Origin: Collimonas silvisoli
Lineage (GTDB): Bacteria; Pseudomonadota; Gammaproteobacteria; Burkholderiales; Burkholderiaceae_D
Direction of reading: 5' to 3'
DNA: 37,043 nt
Assembly: GCF_018305005.1 (NCBI RefSeq)
Contig: NZ_JAGQEG010000060.1
Coordinates: 1-37,043, forward strand
Shown: positions 24,653-33,106 of the stretch, in pieces
How the letters are laid out: every line of letters begins with the position of its first letter
Numbering within the stretch: position 1 is the first letter of the stretch
Notes under the pieces: generated by a model
What the model was told of the DNA's origin: nothing
The model's database searches: none
Seen by the model: only the letters and a program-made list of their open reading frames with translations
Program-made: the position numbers and the translations under genes

Positions 24653-25243
24653 TTACTGCCCGTTATGAATCACCACCAGCAAAGCAGTGGCCGCATTCTT
24701 GCCGACATTTTTGATGTAGTGGGGGCGGTCAGCTGCATATCTTGCGGTTTCGCCGACTTTTATCTTGGTGACGTTGCTGCCGCTCTGGATTTCCAATATA
24801 CCGGACAGCACCGTCAGATGTTCACGCGAAGCCGGCTCGTGCGCTTCCGAGTCGAGGCAGCCGCCAGGTTCCACCGACAGTTCATACCATTCAAACTGGC
24901 CGGCCAGCTCGATCGGCCCGAGGATGCGCAGCACGCAATGGCCGTCTCTTGAGCGCAGCGAAGGCGTGGCGTGGCTGGGCAAGGTTTCGATCGATGCCGG
25001 AGCAGGCTGGTTGCCGTCGACCAGCAGCGAGATCGGCACGCCCAAGGCATTCGCCAGGCGCCAGACCACCGCCACCGTCGGATTGGCCTGGTTGCGCTCG
25101 ATTTGCGATAGCATGGACTTGGAGACGCCGGCGCGTTTCGATAAGGCGTCCAGCGAGAGCCCGTCGGCCTGGCGCAATTTCACCAAGGTATCGCCAACCT
25201 TCGGCGGTGCGTCCTCCAAATTTTTACCTGAATTGCTGCTCAT
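24653..25243 (-). CDS. XRE-family transcriptional regulator with C-terminal cupin domain
   Basis: A regulator of about 196 residues. The N-terminal XRE helix-turn-helix (about residues 15-70; SLDALSKRAGVSKSMLSQIE, then NPTVAVVWRLANALG) is followed by a cupin (about 110-190; EHLTVLSGILEIQSG and GETARYAADRPHYIKN) that probably senses a small molecule. It is divergent from kbl and a threonine dehydrogenase gene, so it likely controls threonine catabolism in response to an amino acid-related ligand (inferred). A perfect palindrome TTCGATATATCGAA lies between the two starts. ATG 25243 is my choice; ATG 25270 would add nine residues, and neither has a clear ribosome-binding site. Confidence 0.88.
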   Translation of the reverse strand: MSSNSGKNLEDAPPKVGDTLVKLRQADGLSLDALSKRAGVSKSMLSQIERNQANPTVAVVWRLANALGVPISLLVDGNQPAPASIETLPSHATPSLRSRDGHCVLRILGPIELAGQFEWYELSVEPGGCLDSEAHEPASREHLTVLSGILEIQSGSNVTKIKVGETARYAADRPHYIKNVGKNAATALLVVIHNGQ

Positions 25244-25286
25244 CTGGTTGACAACCTCGTTTTTGTACATTATCGTGGAATTTATG

Positions 25287-25300
25287 TTCGATATATCGAA
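25287..25300. promoter_or_regulatory. Perfect 14-bp palindrome, candidate operator of the XRE-cupin regulator
   Basis: TTCGATATATCGAA is self-complementary over all 14 bases and sits in the interval between the regulator gene and kbl, 36 bases upstream of the kbl ATG. AT-rich promoter-like sequence (AATATATTATATAAG) follows towards kbl. Position and symmetry suit autoregulation plus control of kbl. Confidence 0.6.
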
Positions 25301-25335
25301 TTAAAACAATATATTATATAAGATTGAGGCTGACA

Positions 25336-26550
25336 ATGACACAAGATGCAAGCACGAATGCCGGGTTTTACACCCACCTGCGCGACGAACTGACTGCGAT
25401 CCAGGCGGCCGGCCTGTTGAAGTCCGAGCGCCTTATCCTCGGCCCGCAAGGCGGCAAGATCAATACCGCAAGCGGTGAGTTGATCAACTTGTGCGCCAAC
25501 AATTACCTCGGATTGTCTTCCCATCCGGCCTTGATCAAAGCCGCGCACGCCGCCTTGGACAGCCACGGTTTCGGCATGAGTTCGGTGCGTTTCATTTGCG
25601 GTACGCAAGACATCCATCGCGAGCTGGAGCAGCGCCTGGCAGCCTTCCTGGGCACCGAAGACTGCATTCTGTACGCCGCTGCGTTCGACGCCAACGGCGG
25701 CCTGTTCGAACCCTTGCTGGGAGAGCAGGACGCCATCATCAGCGACTCGCTGAACCACGCATCGATTATCGACGGCGTGCGTTTGTGCAAGGCCAAGCGC
25801 TACCGTTACGCCCACAACGACATGGAAGATCTGGAGCGCTGTCTGAAGCAAGCGCGAGCCGACAATGCCCGTTTCGCGATGGTGTTTACCGATGGCGTAT
25901 TTTCGATGGACGGCACGGTGGCGCAGCTCGACGTCATCCGCCAGCTATGCGATAAATATGACGCCCTGCTGGGGGTCGACGATTGTCACGCCACCGGTTT
26001 CATGGGAGCACGCGGACGCGGCACGCACGAAGCACGCGGCATCTTCGGCAAGGTCGACGTGATTACCGGCACGCTGGGCAAAGCCCTGGGCGGCGCCAGC
26101 GGCGGCTTTACTGCCGGACGGCGCGAAGTGATCGACTTGTTGCGGCAACGCTCCCGGCCTTACCTGTTTTCGAATACCTTGATGCCGGCGATCGTCGGCG
26201 CTTCTATCGAGGCGCTCAATCTGCTGGAGGCGTCCACCGAATTGCGCGACCGTCTGGAGCGCAACACCGTCTATTTCCGCAAAGCCATCACCGACGCCGG
26301 CTTCGAGATCAAGCCGGGAACTCATCCGATCGTACCGTTGATGGTGTATGACGCCGTGGTCGCACAGAATTTGTCGCGTCGCTTGTATGAACTTGGCGTC
26401 TACGCCGTCGGTTTCTTCTATCCGGTCGTACCGCAAGGGCAGGCGCGGATCCGGGTGCAGATGTCTGCGGTCCACGACGAGGCGACCTTGCAGCGCGCAG
26501 TCAGCATCTTCCGCCAAGCCGGCGAAGAGCTTGGCCTGGTGAAAAACTGA
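25336..26550 (+). CDS. kbl: Glycine C-acetyltransferase (2-amino-3-ketobutyrate CoA ligase)
   Basis: PLP enzyme that cleaves 2-amino-3-ketobutyrate with CoA to glycine and acetyl-CoA, the second step of threonine catabolism. It has 404 residues and is of the alpha-oxoamine synthase family. The PLP lysine is Lys249 in [13 protein letters not shown], and [10 protein letters not shown] holds the PLP-pyridine Asp. The family start [13 protein letters not shown] is present. ATG 25336 is chosen over an upstream TTG because GAGG lies seven bases before it. It is followed after 11 bases by an SDR-type threonine dehydrogenase, giving the complete two-step route. Confidence 0.97.
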   Translation: MTQDASTNAGFYTHLRDELTAIQAAGLLKSERLILGPQGGKINTASGELINLCANNYLGLSSHPALIKAAHAALDSHGFGMSSVRFICGTQDIHRELEQRLAAFLGTEDCILYAAAFDANGGLFEPLLGEQDAIISDSLNHASIIDGVRLCKAKRYRYAHNDMEDLERCLKQARADNARFAMVFTDGVFSMDGTVAQLDVIRQLCDKYDALLGVDDCHATGFMGARGRGTHEARGIFGKVDVITGTLGKALGGASGGFTAGRREVIDLLRQRSRPYLFSNTLMPAIVGASIEALNLLEASTELRDRLERNTVYFRKAITDAGFEIKPGTHPIVPLMVYDAVVAQNLSRRLYELGVYAVGFFYPVVPQGQARIRVQMSAVHDEATLQRAVSIFRQAGEELGLVKN

Positions 26551-26561
26551 AGAGACGAACG

Positions 26562-27524
26562 ATGAAAAAAATATTGGTAATCGGCGCCAACGGCCAGATC
26601 GGCACCGAGTTGACGACCGCGCTGGTCAAGCTGCATGGCGCACAGCAGGTGGTTGCGAGCGATATACAAGCCATCGGCCGGCACCAGGAACTGGCATACG
26701 AGAAACTGGATGTGACCGACGCCAGGCGTCTGGCCGAGGTGGTGCTGCAGCATGACATCGGCGAAATCTATCACCTGGCGGCGGCCTTGTCGGCCAAAGG
26801 CGAAGAGCATCCGGAATGGGCCTGGAACCTGAACATGACCGGCCTCCTGAATGTGCTGGAGGTGGCGCGCCAGGCCAAGCTGTCCAAAGTATTCTGGCCG
26901 AGTTCGATTGCAGCGTTCGGCCCCTCGACGCCGCGCGACAATGCGCCGCAGACCGGCGCCATGGATCCCAAGACCGTCTACGGCATCTCGAAGCTGGCCG
27001 GCGAGCACTGGTGTTCCTGGTACGCGGAAAAATACGGCATGGATATTCGCAGCCTGCGCTACCCAGGTTTGATCAGCTATTCCGCTGAGCCGGGCGGCGG
27101 CACCACCGACTACGCGATCCAGGCTTTGTTCGCTGCCGCCGCCGGCCACGACTACACCAGTTTCCTGAGTGCGGACAGCACGCTGCCGATGATGTACATG
27201 CCGGACGCGGTGCGCGCCACTATCGAGCTGATGAGTGCGCCGAGGGAGCAAATCAAGGTCGCCGGTTCATACAATCTGGCGGCATGGAGCTTTTCGCCGC
27301 ACGAATTGGTGGAAATCATCAAGCAGCACTATCCGGCGTTTAAAGTCGCCTACAAACCGGATTTTCGTCAAGCAATTGCCGATGCATGGCCGCGTTCGAT
27401 TGACGATTCCAAGGCGCGGCAAGAGTGGCGTTGGTCGCATGCATACAGCTTGAGCGACATGGTCGACGACATGCTGGCGCATCTGGTCGCACGCAAGCCG
27501 GTTACGCAGGAACAGGCGGCTTGA
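26562..27524 (+). CDS. tdh: L-threonine 3-dehydrogenase, short-chain (epimerase-like) type
   Basis: NAD-dependent oxidation of L-threonine to 2-amino-3-ketobutyrate. The 320-residue protein starts with ILVIGANGQIGTEL (Rossmann motif GxxGxxG) and has the SSIAAFGP serine region and YGISK (catalytic Tyr and Lys). This extended-SDR type is unrelated to the zinc-dependent Tdh of E. coli. Its placement directly after kbl, with a GAAGAGACG ribosome-binding site, supports the assignment over a generic epimerase. A UUCG-loop terminator follows the stop. Confidence 0.93.
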   Translation: MKKILVIGANGQIGTELTTALVKLHGAQQVVASDIQAIGRHQELAYEKLDVTDARRLAEVVLQHDIGEIYHLAAALSAKGEEHPEWAWNLNMTGLLNVLEVARQAKLSKVFWPSSIAAFGPSTPRDNAPQTGAMDPKTVYGISKLAGEHWCSWYAEKYGMDIRSLRYPGLISYSAEPGGGTTDYAIQALFAAAAGHDYTSFLSADSTLPMMYMPDAVRATIELMSAPREQIKVAGSYNLAAWSFSPHELVEIIKQHYPAFKVAYKPDFRQAIADAWPRSIDDSKARQEWRWSHAYSLSDMVDDMLAHLVARKPVTQEQAA

Positions 27525-27550
27525 TGTAGCCTAAGCCGCCCCAGATGGGG

Positions 27551-27575
27551 TAGCGGTTCGCCGCTATCTTATTTT
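27551..27575 (+). terminator. Rho-independent terminator of the kbl-tdh operon
   Basis: TAGCGG (27551-27556) pairs with CCGCTA (27561-27566) around a TTCG tetraloop, then TCTTATTTT. UUCG loops are especially stable. It begins 26 bases after the threonine dehydrogenase stop. Confidence 0.65.
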
Positions 27576-27598
27576 GGGCGGAGGATAGCGCCGCGAAT

Positions 27599-27937
27599 TT
27601 AAGAAACCGATTCTCTGGGCGTACAAGCCGCCAAGGATATCGGCGAGCAAGGATTGCCGCCACAGCAGTTCTCCGCCATGAAAGCCATCAGCGCATTCAT
27701 CGTTTCGAAGTTCACACTGTAAATAACGAAACGCCCCTTTTGAAGGGGCACCACAAGATCTGCGTGACTGAGTTCTTTCAGATGAAAGGACAGGGACGAA
27801 GGTGGAATTTCCAGTTGTTCAGCGATTTTACTTGCGGCCATGCCTGACGGACCCGCCTGCACCAGCAAACGAAAGACCGCAAGCCGCGAGTCTTGCGCGA
27901 GCGCGGCAAATGCAGAAAGCGCGTTTTTAGTTTCCAT
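27599..27937 (-). CDS. arsR: ArsR-family transcriptional repressor
   Basis: A 112-residue winged-helix repressor (ASKIAEQLEIPPSSLSFHLKEL is split over the recognition helices, about residues 35-56; GRFVIYSVNFETMNALM is the wing and last helix). The C-terminal ENCCGGNPC provides vicinal cysteines that could bind As(III), as in the ArsR subtype whose metal site is near the C-terminus. It is the last gene of a minus-strand ars operon, an unusual position since arsR is normally first. Its start overlaps the end of an arsC remnant by 11 bases. Confidence 0.9.
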   Translation of the reverse strand: METKNALSAFAALAQDSRLAVFRLLVQAGPSGMAASKIAEQLEIPPSSLSFHLKELSHADLVVPLQKGRFVIYSVNFETMNALMAFMAENCCGGNPCSPISLAACTPRESVS

Positions 27938-28028
27938 GAATTGAGTTTCGTATTTGTTGGTTGCGTATCAAAGCCAATGTGTTGCGAGAAGTGCCGCAAC
28001 TGGGATTGTGATAAATCGTGATGTTCAT
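27927..28028 (-). pseudogene. arsC: N-terminal remnant of glutaredoxin-type arsenate reductase (arsC)
   Basis: An ATG-initiated frame of 33 codons encodes MNITIYHNPSCGTSRNTLAL plus a few residues. That is the canonical N-terminus of the R773/glutaredoxin-dependent ArsC family, with the catalytic CGTSR loop. The family is about 140 residues, so about 80% is missing. After IRN the sequence departs from the family and runs into the arsR start. This looks like a recombination join that fused the head of arsC to arsR. The leftover peptide may still be translated and could couple arsR translation. Confidence 0.8.
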
Positions 28029-28057
28029 GAAAGTTGTATGGATTCTTGAAGGATTGT

Positions 28058-28714
28058 TTAAGAATTCTTCTTGGCTGCGAAATCGCTTGGAGCCACCGTG
28101 CCGCCGACGGTTGCGTCTTGCGGTGCTGCGGGATACAGCCAACAGAACAGCAACGTCGCCGCCGACGCCCCAAGCAGTTGCGCGACGATGAAACCAGGTG
28201 CATCGATTGGCCGGATGCCGGCGAAGGTATTGCTGGCCGCGCGCGCCAGCGTGACGGCGGGATTAGCGAACGAGGTCGATGAGGTGAACCAGTAGGCCGC
28301 CGTAATATAGGCGGCAACCGCGAACGGTGTCACCGATGGCCGGCTGCGCGAACAACCGATGATCACGGCCAGCAATCCAAACGTGGCGACAAACATCAAG
28401 TGCGCAGCTGCGACGCCAGCAAAGGCGCCGATTACCTGCACCAAGATATACGGCAAGACTTCGGACGCCGGCATGTTTTTTTGCCAGGCTTCCGACATAG
28501 TCACCACCGGATTGAAATGCGCCCCCGAAATGGTGCCAAACATCAAGATCAACGCGACCAGCCCGACGCCGGTTGCGATGGCGTTGGCCAGCAATGCGAT
28601 GGCGACATTACCACCGGCCAGGCGCTCGGCCATGATGCCGGAGCCGACCACTACCGCCAGCAGCAGTGCAGTCCCCAGTCCTTCGGCGACTAGACGACGT
28701 GCTTGCGTGGTCAT
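28058..28714 (-). CDS. Aquaglyceroporin-like MIP channel of the ars operon, with apparent internal deletion
   Basis: A membrane channel of 218 residues, similar to AqpS-type proteins linked to arsenic operons, where the channel passes As(III) or methylated arsenicals. Both half-channel motifs are present: HFNPVVT (first, NPV instead of NPA) and FANPAVTLAR (second). Between AAHLMF and VATFGLLAVI, about 22 residues usual in the family appear to be missing in frame (junction near 28390). This would remove an external loop and the start of a membrane helix. The channel may therefore be inactive. Its start overlaps the stop of the upstream arsC by four bases. Confidence 0.83.
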   Translation of the reverse strand: MTTQARRLVAEGLGTALLLAVVVGSGIMAERLAGGNVAIALLANAIATGVGLVALILMFGTISGAHFNPVVTMSEAWQKNMPASEVLPYILVQVIGAFAGVAAAHLMFVATFGLLAVIIGCSRSRPSVTPFAVAAYITAAYWFTSSTSFANPAVTLARAASNTFAGIRPIDAPGFIVAQLLGASAATLLFCWLYPAAPQDATVGGTVAPSDFAAKKNS

Positions 28715-29217
28715 GCCGGCATCTCGCCGATTTTCCTGATCTCTTCCCGAATCGCATTCTCATCCATCGTCTCGACCGGCAGTGCCAGGAATGCATTCAT
28801 GCTCTTCAGGATTTGGCCGAATATTTCTTGAAATGCGGCACGCTTGTCTTCGTCGGATCCTTCTACCGCTGCCGGATCTTCAAATCCCCAGTGGGCCGTG
28901 GCAGGACGCCCGGGCCAGTACGGGCAGGTTTCTCCGGCCGCGTTGTCGCAGACGGTAATGATGAAATCCATGCACGGCGCATCCGGCAGTGCAAACTCAT
29001 CCCAGCTCTTGCTCCGCATTTCACTTGTTGGGTAGGTAGGATCGAAATTCTTGATTTGTTCAATCGCGAAGGGATTGACTTTACCGCCTGGCTTGCTGCC
29101 CGCGCTGAAACCTTTGAAGCGGCCTTTTCCGAGGATTGTGACCAGTGCTTCGGCCATCACGCTGCGCGCGGAATTGCCGGTGCATAGAAATAGCACGTTG
29201 AATATTTTGTCAGTCAT
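28711..29217 (-). CDS. arsC: Arsenate reductase, low-molecular-weight phosphatase type
   Basis: Reduces arsenate to arsenite. 168 residues with the LMW-PTP P-loop VLFLCTGNSARS (catalytic Cys12 and the following Arg) and further cysteines in VCDNAAGETCPYW that could relay electrons. ATG 29217 is chosen over an upstream TTG. It is the first gene of the minus-strand operon with the MIP channel, arsC remnant and arsR, downstream of a readable promoter and ArsR-like operator. No arsB or acr3 efflux gene lies in the window. Confidence 0.92.
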   Translation of the reverse strand: MTDKIFNVLFLCTGNSARSVMAEALVTILGKGRFKGFSAGSKPGGKVNPFAIEQIKNFDPTYPTSEMRSKSWDEFALPDAPCMDFIITVCDNAAGETCPYWPGRPATAHWGFEDPAAVEGSDEDKRAAFQEIFGQILKSMNAFLALPVETMDENAIREEIRKIGEMPA

Positions 29218-29277
29218 ATTGTTCTCGGCTGTCAATGCGGAAATAGCGGTTTTGTGTTCGTGATGCCCGTTGAATAT

Positions 29278-29295
29278 ATTCTATATTTCTAGAAT
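29278..29295. promoter_or_regulatory. Candidate ArsR operator (ATTCTA-N6-TAGAAT)
   Basis: A perfect 6-bp inverted repeat with six-base spacing, AT-rich as ArsR-family operators are, just downstream (on the minus strand) of a -10 element TATACT. A related copy, ATATTTCTCGAATTA, lies about 58 bases upstream near 29342. It would place the repressor over the transcription start of the ars operon. Confidence 0.6.
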
Positions 29296-29301
29296 AGTTG
29301 A

Positions 29302-29331
29302 AGTATAAAATGGATTCGAGGGTAAGGTCAT
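29302..29331 (-). promoter_or_regulatory. Sigma-70-type promoter of the ars operon
   Basis: Minus strand: -35 ATGACC (complement of 29326-29331), 18-base spacer, -10 TATACT (complement of 29302-29307). It lies 85 bases upstream of the arsC start and directly above the candidate ArsR operator. Confidence 0.5.
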
Positions 29332-29404
29332 CATTAATTTGATATTTCTCGAATTATCGATAATGTTGAAATGCTGCCTTATCGGTAATCCGTGAAGAAT
29401 CTCA

Positions 29405-29440
29405 AAAAAAGGGCTGGAAGACATGTATGTCTTCCAGCCC
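29405..29440 (-). terminator. Rho-independent terminator of htpG
   Basis: Minus strand: GGGCTGGAAGACAT and ATGTCTTCCAGCCC (29411-29424 and 29427-29440) form a perfect stem of about 13 bp with a tight loop. It is followed by a seven-base T-run (complement of 29404-29410), 43 bases after the htpG stop. The stem shares 13 bases with the terminator at 24597. Confidence 0.9.
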
Positions 29441-29483
29441 TTTGTACCTGCCGAGTCCGCGTAATATGGCGGCCCGTCCAGCC

Positions 29484-31397
29484 TTATTTGCCAGTCATGC
29501 CCAACAGCATTTCATTCAGGCGTTTGACGAAACCGGCCGGATCGGCCAGCGCGCCGCCTTCCGCCAGCAACGCTTGATCGAACAATATGTGCGACCAGTC
29601 GCCGAACTTGGCTTCTTCGTACTTCAGGCGTTGCACCAGCGGATGATCCGGATTGATTTCCAGGATCGGCTTGGAGTCCGGCGCTTCCTGGCCGGCGGCC
29701 TTCAGCATGCGCAGCAGATTGCCCGACAATTCATTTTCATCGGCCACCAGGCAGGCCGGCGAATCGGTCAGACGGAAGGTGACGCGCACATCCTTGGCCT
29801 TGTCGGCCAGCGCAGCCTTCATCTTTTCAACCAGGTCCTTGAACTGGGTTTCGGTTTCTTCGTGCTGCTTCTTCTCGGCTGCGTCTTCCAGCGTGCCGAG
29901 ATCGAGGCCGCCCTTGGCCACCGAGGCCAGTTCCTTGCCTTCGAAATCTTGCAGGAAAGACAGCATCCATTCATCGACGCGATCGGTCAGCAACAGGACT
30001 TCGACGCCTTTCTTGCGGAAAATTTCCAGGTGCGGGCTGTTCTTGGCAGCCGCATGGGATTCGCCGGTGGCGTAGTAGATCTTGTCCTGGCCTTCTTTCA
30101 TGCGGCCGATGTAGTCGGCGAAGGACACGGTCTGGGCGTCGCTGTCGTTACTGGTGGAGGCAAAGCGCAACAGCTTGGCGATTCTTTCCTTGTTGGTCGC
30201 ATCTTCGCCTATGCCTTCTTTCAAGACCTGGCCGAATTCTTTCCAGAAGGTGGCGTACTTGTCCTTTTGCGCCTGCTCGTCGCTGTTTGCCAATTCTTCC
30301 AGCAAGCCCAGCACGCGTTTGGTCGAGCCTTCGCGGATCACGCGCACATTGCGCGATTCTTGCAGGATTTCACGCGAGACGTTGAGCGGCAGGTCGCTGG
30401 AATCGATCACGCCCTTGACGAAGCGCAGATAGACCGGCATCAGCTGTTCGGCGTCGTCCATGATGAAGACGCGCTTGATGTACAGCTTGATGCCGCTGCG
30501 CTTGTTGCGATCCCACAGATCGAACGGAGCGTGGCTCGGGATGTACAGCAATTGCGTGTATTCGCTGCGGCCTTCGACCCGGTTGTGGGTGTAGGTCAGC
30601 GGTGCTTCGAAATCGTGCGAAACGTGTTTGTAGAATTCGCTGTATTGCTCTTGCGTGATGTCGGACTTGTTGCGTGCCCACAGAGCGCTGGCCTGATTGA
30701 CGGTTTCGTATTCGTCCTTGACCACGGTTTCTTTTTTCTCTTCGTCCCATTCTTCTTTCTGCATTACGATCGGCAGCGAGATATGGTCGGAATATTTGCG
30801 GATGATGGATTTCAGTTTCCAGGCCGACAGGTATTCATCTTCGCCTTCGCGCAGATGCAGGGTGATGGTGGTGCCGCGCGACGGCTTGTCGATCGCTTCG
30901 ACGCTGAAATCGCCGGCGCCGGCGGATTCCCAGCGCACGCCTTCAGTGGCGGCAGCGCCTGCGCGGCGAGTATCAACCGTGATCTTGTCGGCGATGATGA
31001 AGGCAGAGTAAAAGCCGACGCCGAACTGGCCGATCAGGGCCGCATCTTTTTGCTGGTCGCCGGACAGTTTCGAGAAAAATTCCTTGGTGCCGGACTTGGC
31101 GATAGTGCCCAGGTGCGAGATGGCTTCGTCGCGGCTCATGCCGATGCCGTTGTCCGAGATGGTGATGGTGCGCGCGGCCTTGTCGAAACCGACCTTGATT
31201 TTCAGCTCGGGGTCGTTTTCGAACAGGGCGCCGTTGTTGATCGCTTCAAAGCGCAGCTTGTCGGCGGCGTCGGATGCATTGGAAACCAGCTCGCGCAGGA
31301 AAATTTCCTTGTTGGAATACAGCGAGTGGATCATCAATTGCAGCAGTTGCTTTACTTCTGCCTGAAAACCAAGGGTTTGCTTTTCGGATACGGCCAT
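29484..31397 (-). CDS. htpG: Molecular chaperone HtpG (Hsp90)
   Basis: Bacterial Hsp90, a cytoplasmic ATP-dependent homodimeric chaperone. It is 637 residues and full length. The GHKL ATPase domain shows [29 protein letters not shown] and [11 protein letters not shown]. The middle domain has [18 protein letters not shown], and the C-terminal dimerisation domain ends LNEMLLG. The start has an AGAGGAAAC ribosome-binding site. Upstream lies a sigma-32-like promoter and downstream a strong terminator, so it is probably a single-gene heat-shock unit. Confidence 0.98.
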   Translation of the reverse strand: MAVSEKQTLGFQAEVKQLLQLMIHSLYSNKEIFLRELVSNASDAADKLRFEAINNGALFENDPELKIKVGFDKAARTITISDNGIGMSRDEAISHLGTIAKSGTKEFFSKLSGDQQKDAALIGQFGVGFYSAFIIADKITVDTRRAGAAATEGVRWESAGAGDFSVEAIDKPSRGTTITLHLREGEDEYLSAWKLKSIIRKYSDHISLPIVMQKEEWDEEKKETVVKDEYETVNQASALWARNKSDITQEQYSEFYKHVSHDFEAPLTYTHNRVEGRSEYTQLLYIPSHAPFDLWDRNKRSGIKLYIKRVFIMDDAEQLMPVYLRFVKGVIDSSDLPLNVSREILQESRNVRVIREGSTKRVLGLLEELANSDEQAQKDKYATFWKEFGQVLKEGIGEDATNKERIAKLLRFASTSNDSDAQTVSFADYIGRMKEGQDKIYYATGESHAAAKNSPHLEIFRKKGVEVLLLTDRVDEWMLSFLQDFEGKELASVAKGGLDLGTLEDAAEKKQHEETETQFKDLVEKMKAALADKAKDVRVTFRLTDSPACLVADENELSGNLLRMLKAAGQEAPDSKPILEINPDHPLVQRLKYEEAKFGDWSHILFDQALLAEGGALADPAGFVKRLNEMLLGMTGK

Positions 31398-31452
31398 TGT
31401 TTCCTCTGTCCAAATAAAAAGTGAGATTATATAAAAAGCTTAATGCTATTCG

Positions 31453-31480
31453 AAGTGGGGTGCTATCGGGGTTTTTCAAG
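31453..31480 (-). promoter_or_regulatory. Sigma-32-like heat-shock promoter of htpG
   Basis: Minus strand: CTTGAA (complement of 31475-31480), 14-base spacer, CCCCACTT (complement of 31453-31460). This matches the RpoH consensus CTTGAA / CCCCATNT with one deviation and correct spacing. The ATG of htpG follows 55 bases later. A TATAAT (complement of 31426-31431) nearer the gene could add basal expression. Confidence 0.65.
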
Positions 31481-31514
31481 GGCGGCATCGCATCATTGCG
31501 CCTGCAATATTGCC

Positions 31515-32981
31515 TTATTTGCCACATTCGCTTTCGAGAAAGCGCCAGATGCCGGGATCCGACATCGCCGCCACATTGATACGCATGCGCGAGGACGGCA
31601 GTTGCTTGGGCGAGAACAAGCTGCCGGGCGCCAGCAGATAGTCTTGCGCCAGCGCTTTTTCGGTCAGCACATTGGTATCGCAGCCGGCGTCGGCCCAGAC
31701 GAACATGCCGGCCGGCGTGCTGATATCGACCGTCATGCCGATGCGTTCCATCTGCCGGATGGTGCGGTCGCGCACGCCGTCGAGTTTGTTGCGCAAGCGG
31801 TCGACATGCTTGCGGTAATGGCCCTCCGACAGGATCTTGTAGATCACCCGTTCGCCGATTTCGGCGCTGGTCAGGGTCGACAGCATCTTGCGGTCGGCAA
31901 AATGCTGCGCCAGTTCGTGCGAGGTGGCGATGAAGCCCGAGCGCAGATTGGGCGACAGCGTCTTCGAAAAACCGCCCATGTAGATCACGCGATTGAGTTG
32001 GTCCAGGGTGGCGATGCGGGTCGCCGGCTGTACTGCGGAACCCGGATGGAGATCGCAATAGATATCGTCTTCGACGATCATGAAATCGTGTTCCTCGGCC
32101 AGCTTGAGGATCTGGAACGCCTTGGCTGCGGAGAGCGAGGTCGAAGTCGGATTGTGCAATACCGACACCATCACATACAGCTTGGGTTTATGCAGCGCGC
32201 TCAGCTCCGCCAGCTTGGCCATATCCGGGCCGTCCGCCAGGCGCGGTACGCCGACCAGTTTGGCGCCGAGCGCGGCAAACGAGGCGAACATCAAGAACCA
32301 TGAAGGATCGTCGACAAAAATCACATCGCCCGGCTGGGTAAAGTGGCGCGCTACCAGATCCAGTCCCTGGGTGACGCCGGTGGTGGTGACGAATTGTTCC
32401 GGCGTCGCAGCGATTTCCAGCTCGGCCATTTTCAGCTGCAATTGCTGGCGCAGCGGCAGGAAGCCTTGCGGGTTGCCGTAGGAGAGAAGCTGGGCCGGAT
32501 TCTGCCGGCTGATGCTGCGTAAGGCATTGGCGATCAGGTCGGCATCCAGCCAATCAATGGGCAGCATGCCTGAGCCGGGCATTTTTTTGGTCGGCAACTG
32601 GCGAAACATATTCCGCACCAGCCACACCACATCCATCAGCGGCGGCCGCTTGTCGCTGGAGCCGTTGCTGTTGTCGCTGGCGATCAGCGGCGCCCGTTCG
32701 CGCACATAAAAGCCGGAGCCGCGGCGCGATTCCAGGCAGCCTTTCGCTACCAGCCGGTCATAGGCTTCCACCACCGTAAAGCGCGACACGCCGTGAGTAT
32801 CGGCAAACTGGCGGATCGACGGCATGCGGGCGCCGGTGCGCAACAGGCGGTCGTTGATGCGGGCTTCGATGGTGCGCACGATCTGCTCGACCAGCGAGGT
32901 GTCGCTATCGCGTGACAAGAGCTGGGGCGCGGCCGGCGTCTGGCTGCGGTTCAGCTTGCGTGGGGAGAGTGTGTTGGTCAC
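31515..32981 (-). CDS. MocR-type transcriptional regulator (GntR HTH fused to aminotransferase fold)
   Basis: 488 residues. The N-terminal GntR winged helix (about 28-98; RMPSIRQFADTHGVSRFTVVE is split over the helix-turn-helix, then RRGSGFYV) is followed by a fold-type I aminotransferase domain. That domain has the PLP-binding Lys340 in GGFSKTLSPN and the Asp of DDIYCD. MocR proteins use PLP as sensor. The start is GTG 32981, as no ATG is available near the domain start. It is divergent from a DUF2917/LysE/EamA gene set, and TGTATTGG boxes between them are the likely binding sites, so it probably controls amino acid or PLP-related export. Confidence 0.92.
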   Translation of the reverse strand: MTNTLSPRKLNRSQTPAAPQLLSRDSDTSLVEQIVRTIEARINDRLLRTGARMPSIRQFADTHGVSRFTVVEAYDRLVAKGCLESRRGSGFYVRERAPLIASDNSNGSSDKRPPLMDVVWLVRNMFRQLPTKKMPGSGMLPIDWLDADLIANALRSISRQNPAQLLSYGNPQGFLPLRQQLQLKMAELEIAATPEQFVTTTGVTQGLDLVARHFTQPGDVIFVDDPSWFLMFASFAALGAKLVGVPRLADGPDMAKLAELSALHKPKLYVMVSVLHNPTSTSLSAAKAFQILKLAEEHDFMIVEDDIYCDLHPGSAVQPATRIATLDQLNRVIYMGGFSKTLSPNLRSGFIATSHELAQHFADRKMLSTLTSAEIGERVIYKILSEGHYRKHVDRLRNKLDGVRDRTIRQMERIGMTVDISTPAGMFVWADAGCDTNVLTEKALAQDYLLAPGSLFSPKQLPSSRMRINVAAMSDPGIWRFLESECGK

Positions 32982-33047
32982 TGTATTGGTAGTTTTGCCG
33001 GGACAATGTTAGAAATTACTTGATAAAGTGTATTGGTACTGTATTGG
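32982..33047. promoter_or_regulatory. Three TGTATTGG direct repeats, candidate MocR binding sites
   Basis: TGTATTGG occurs at 32982-32989, 33029-33036 and 33040-33047. The last two are 11 bases apart, about one helical turn, and the first abuts the regulator's own start codon. MocR-family regulators commonly bind direct repeats, so this array suits autoregulation plus control of the divergent genes. Confidence 0.65.
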
Positions 33048-33106
33048 ATTTGTCGATTAGCATAGACCTAAATTCCTGAAGTCACAATACCTGAAGCGAC
33101 TTAACC

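Noticed and set aside
29427-31424. A 665-codon open frame on the plus strand opposite htpG
   Set aside because: It mirrors the codon structure of htpG, is low-complexity in Phe, Val and Gly, and matches no family I know. It is an antisense shadow of a certain gene.
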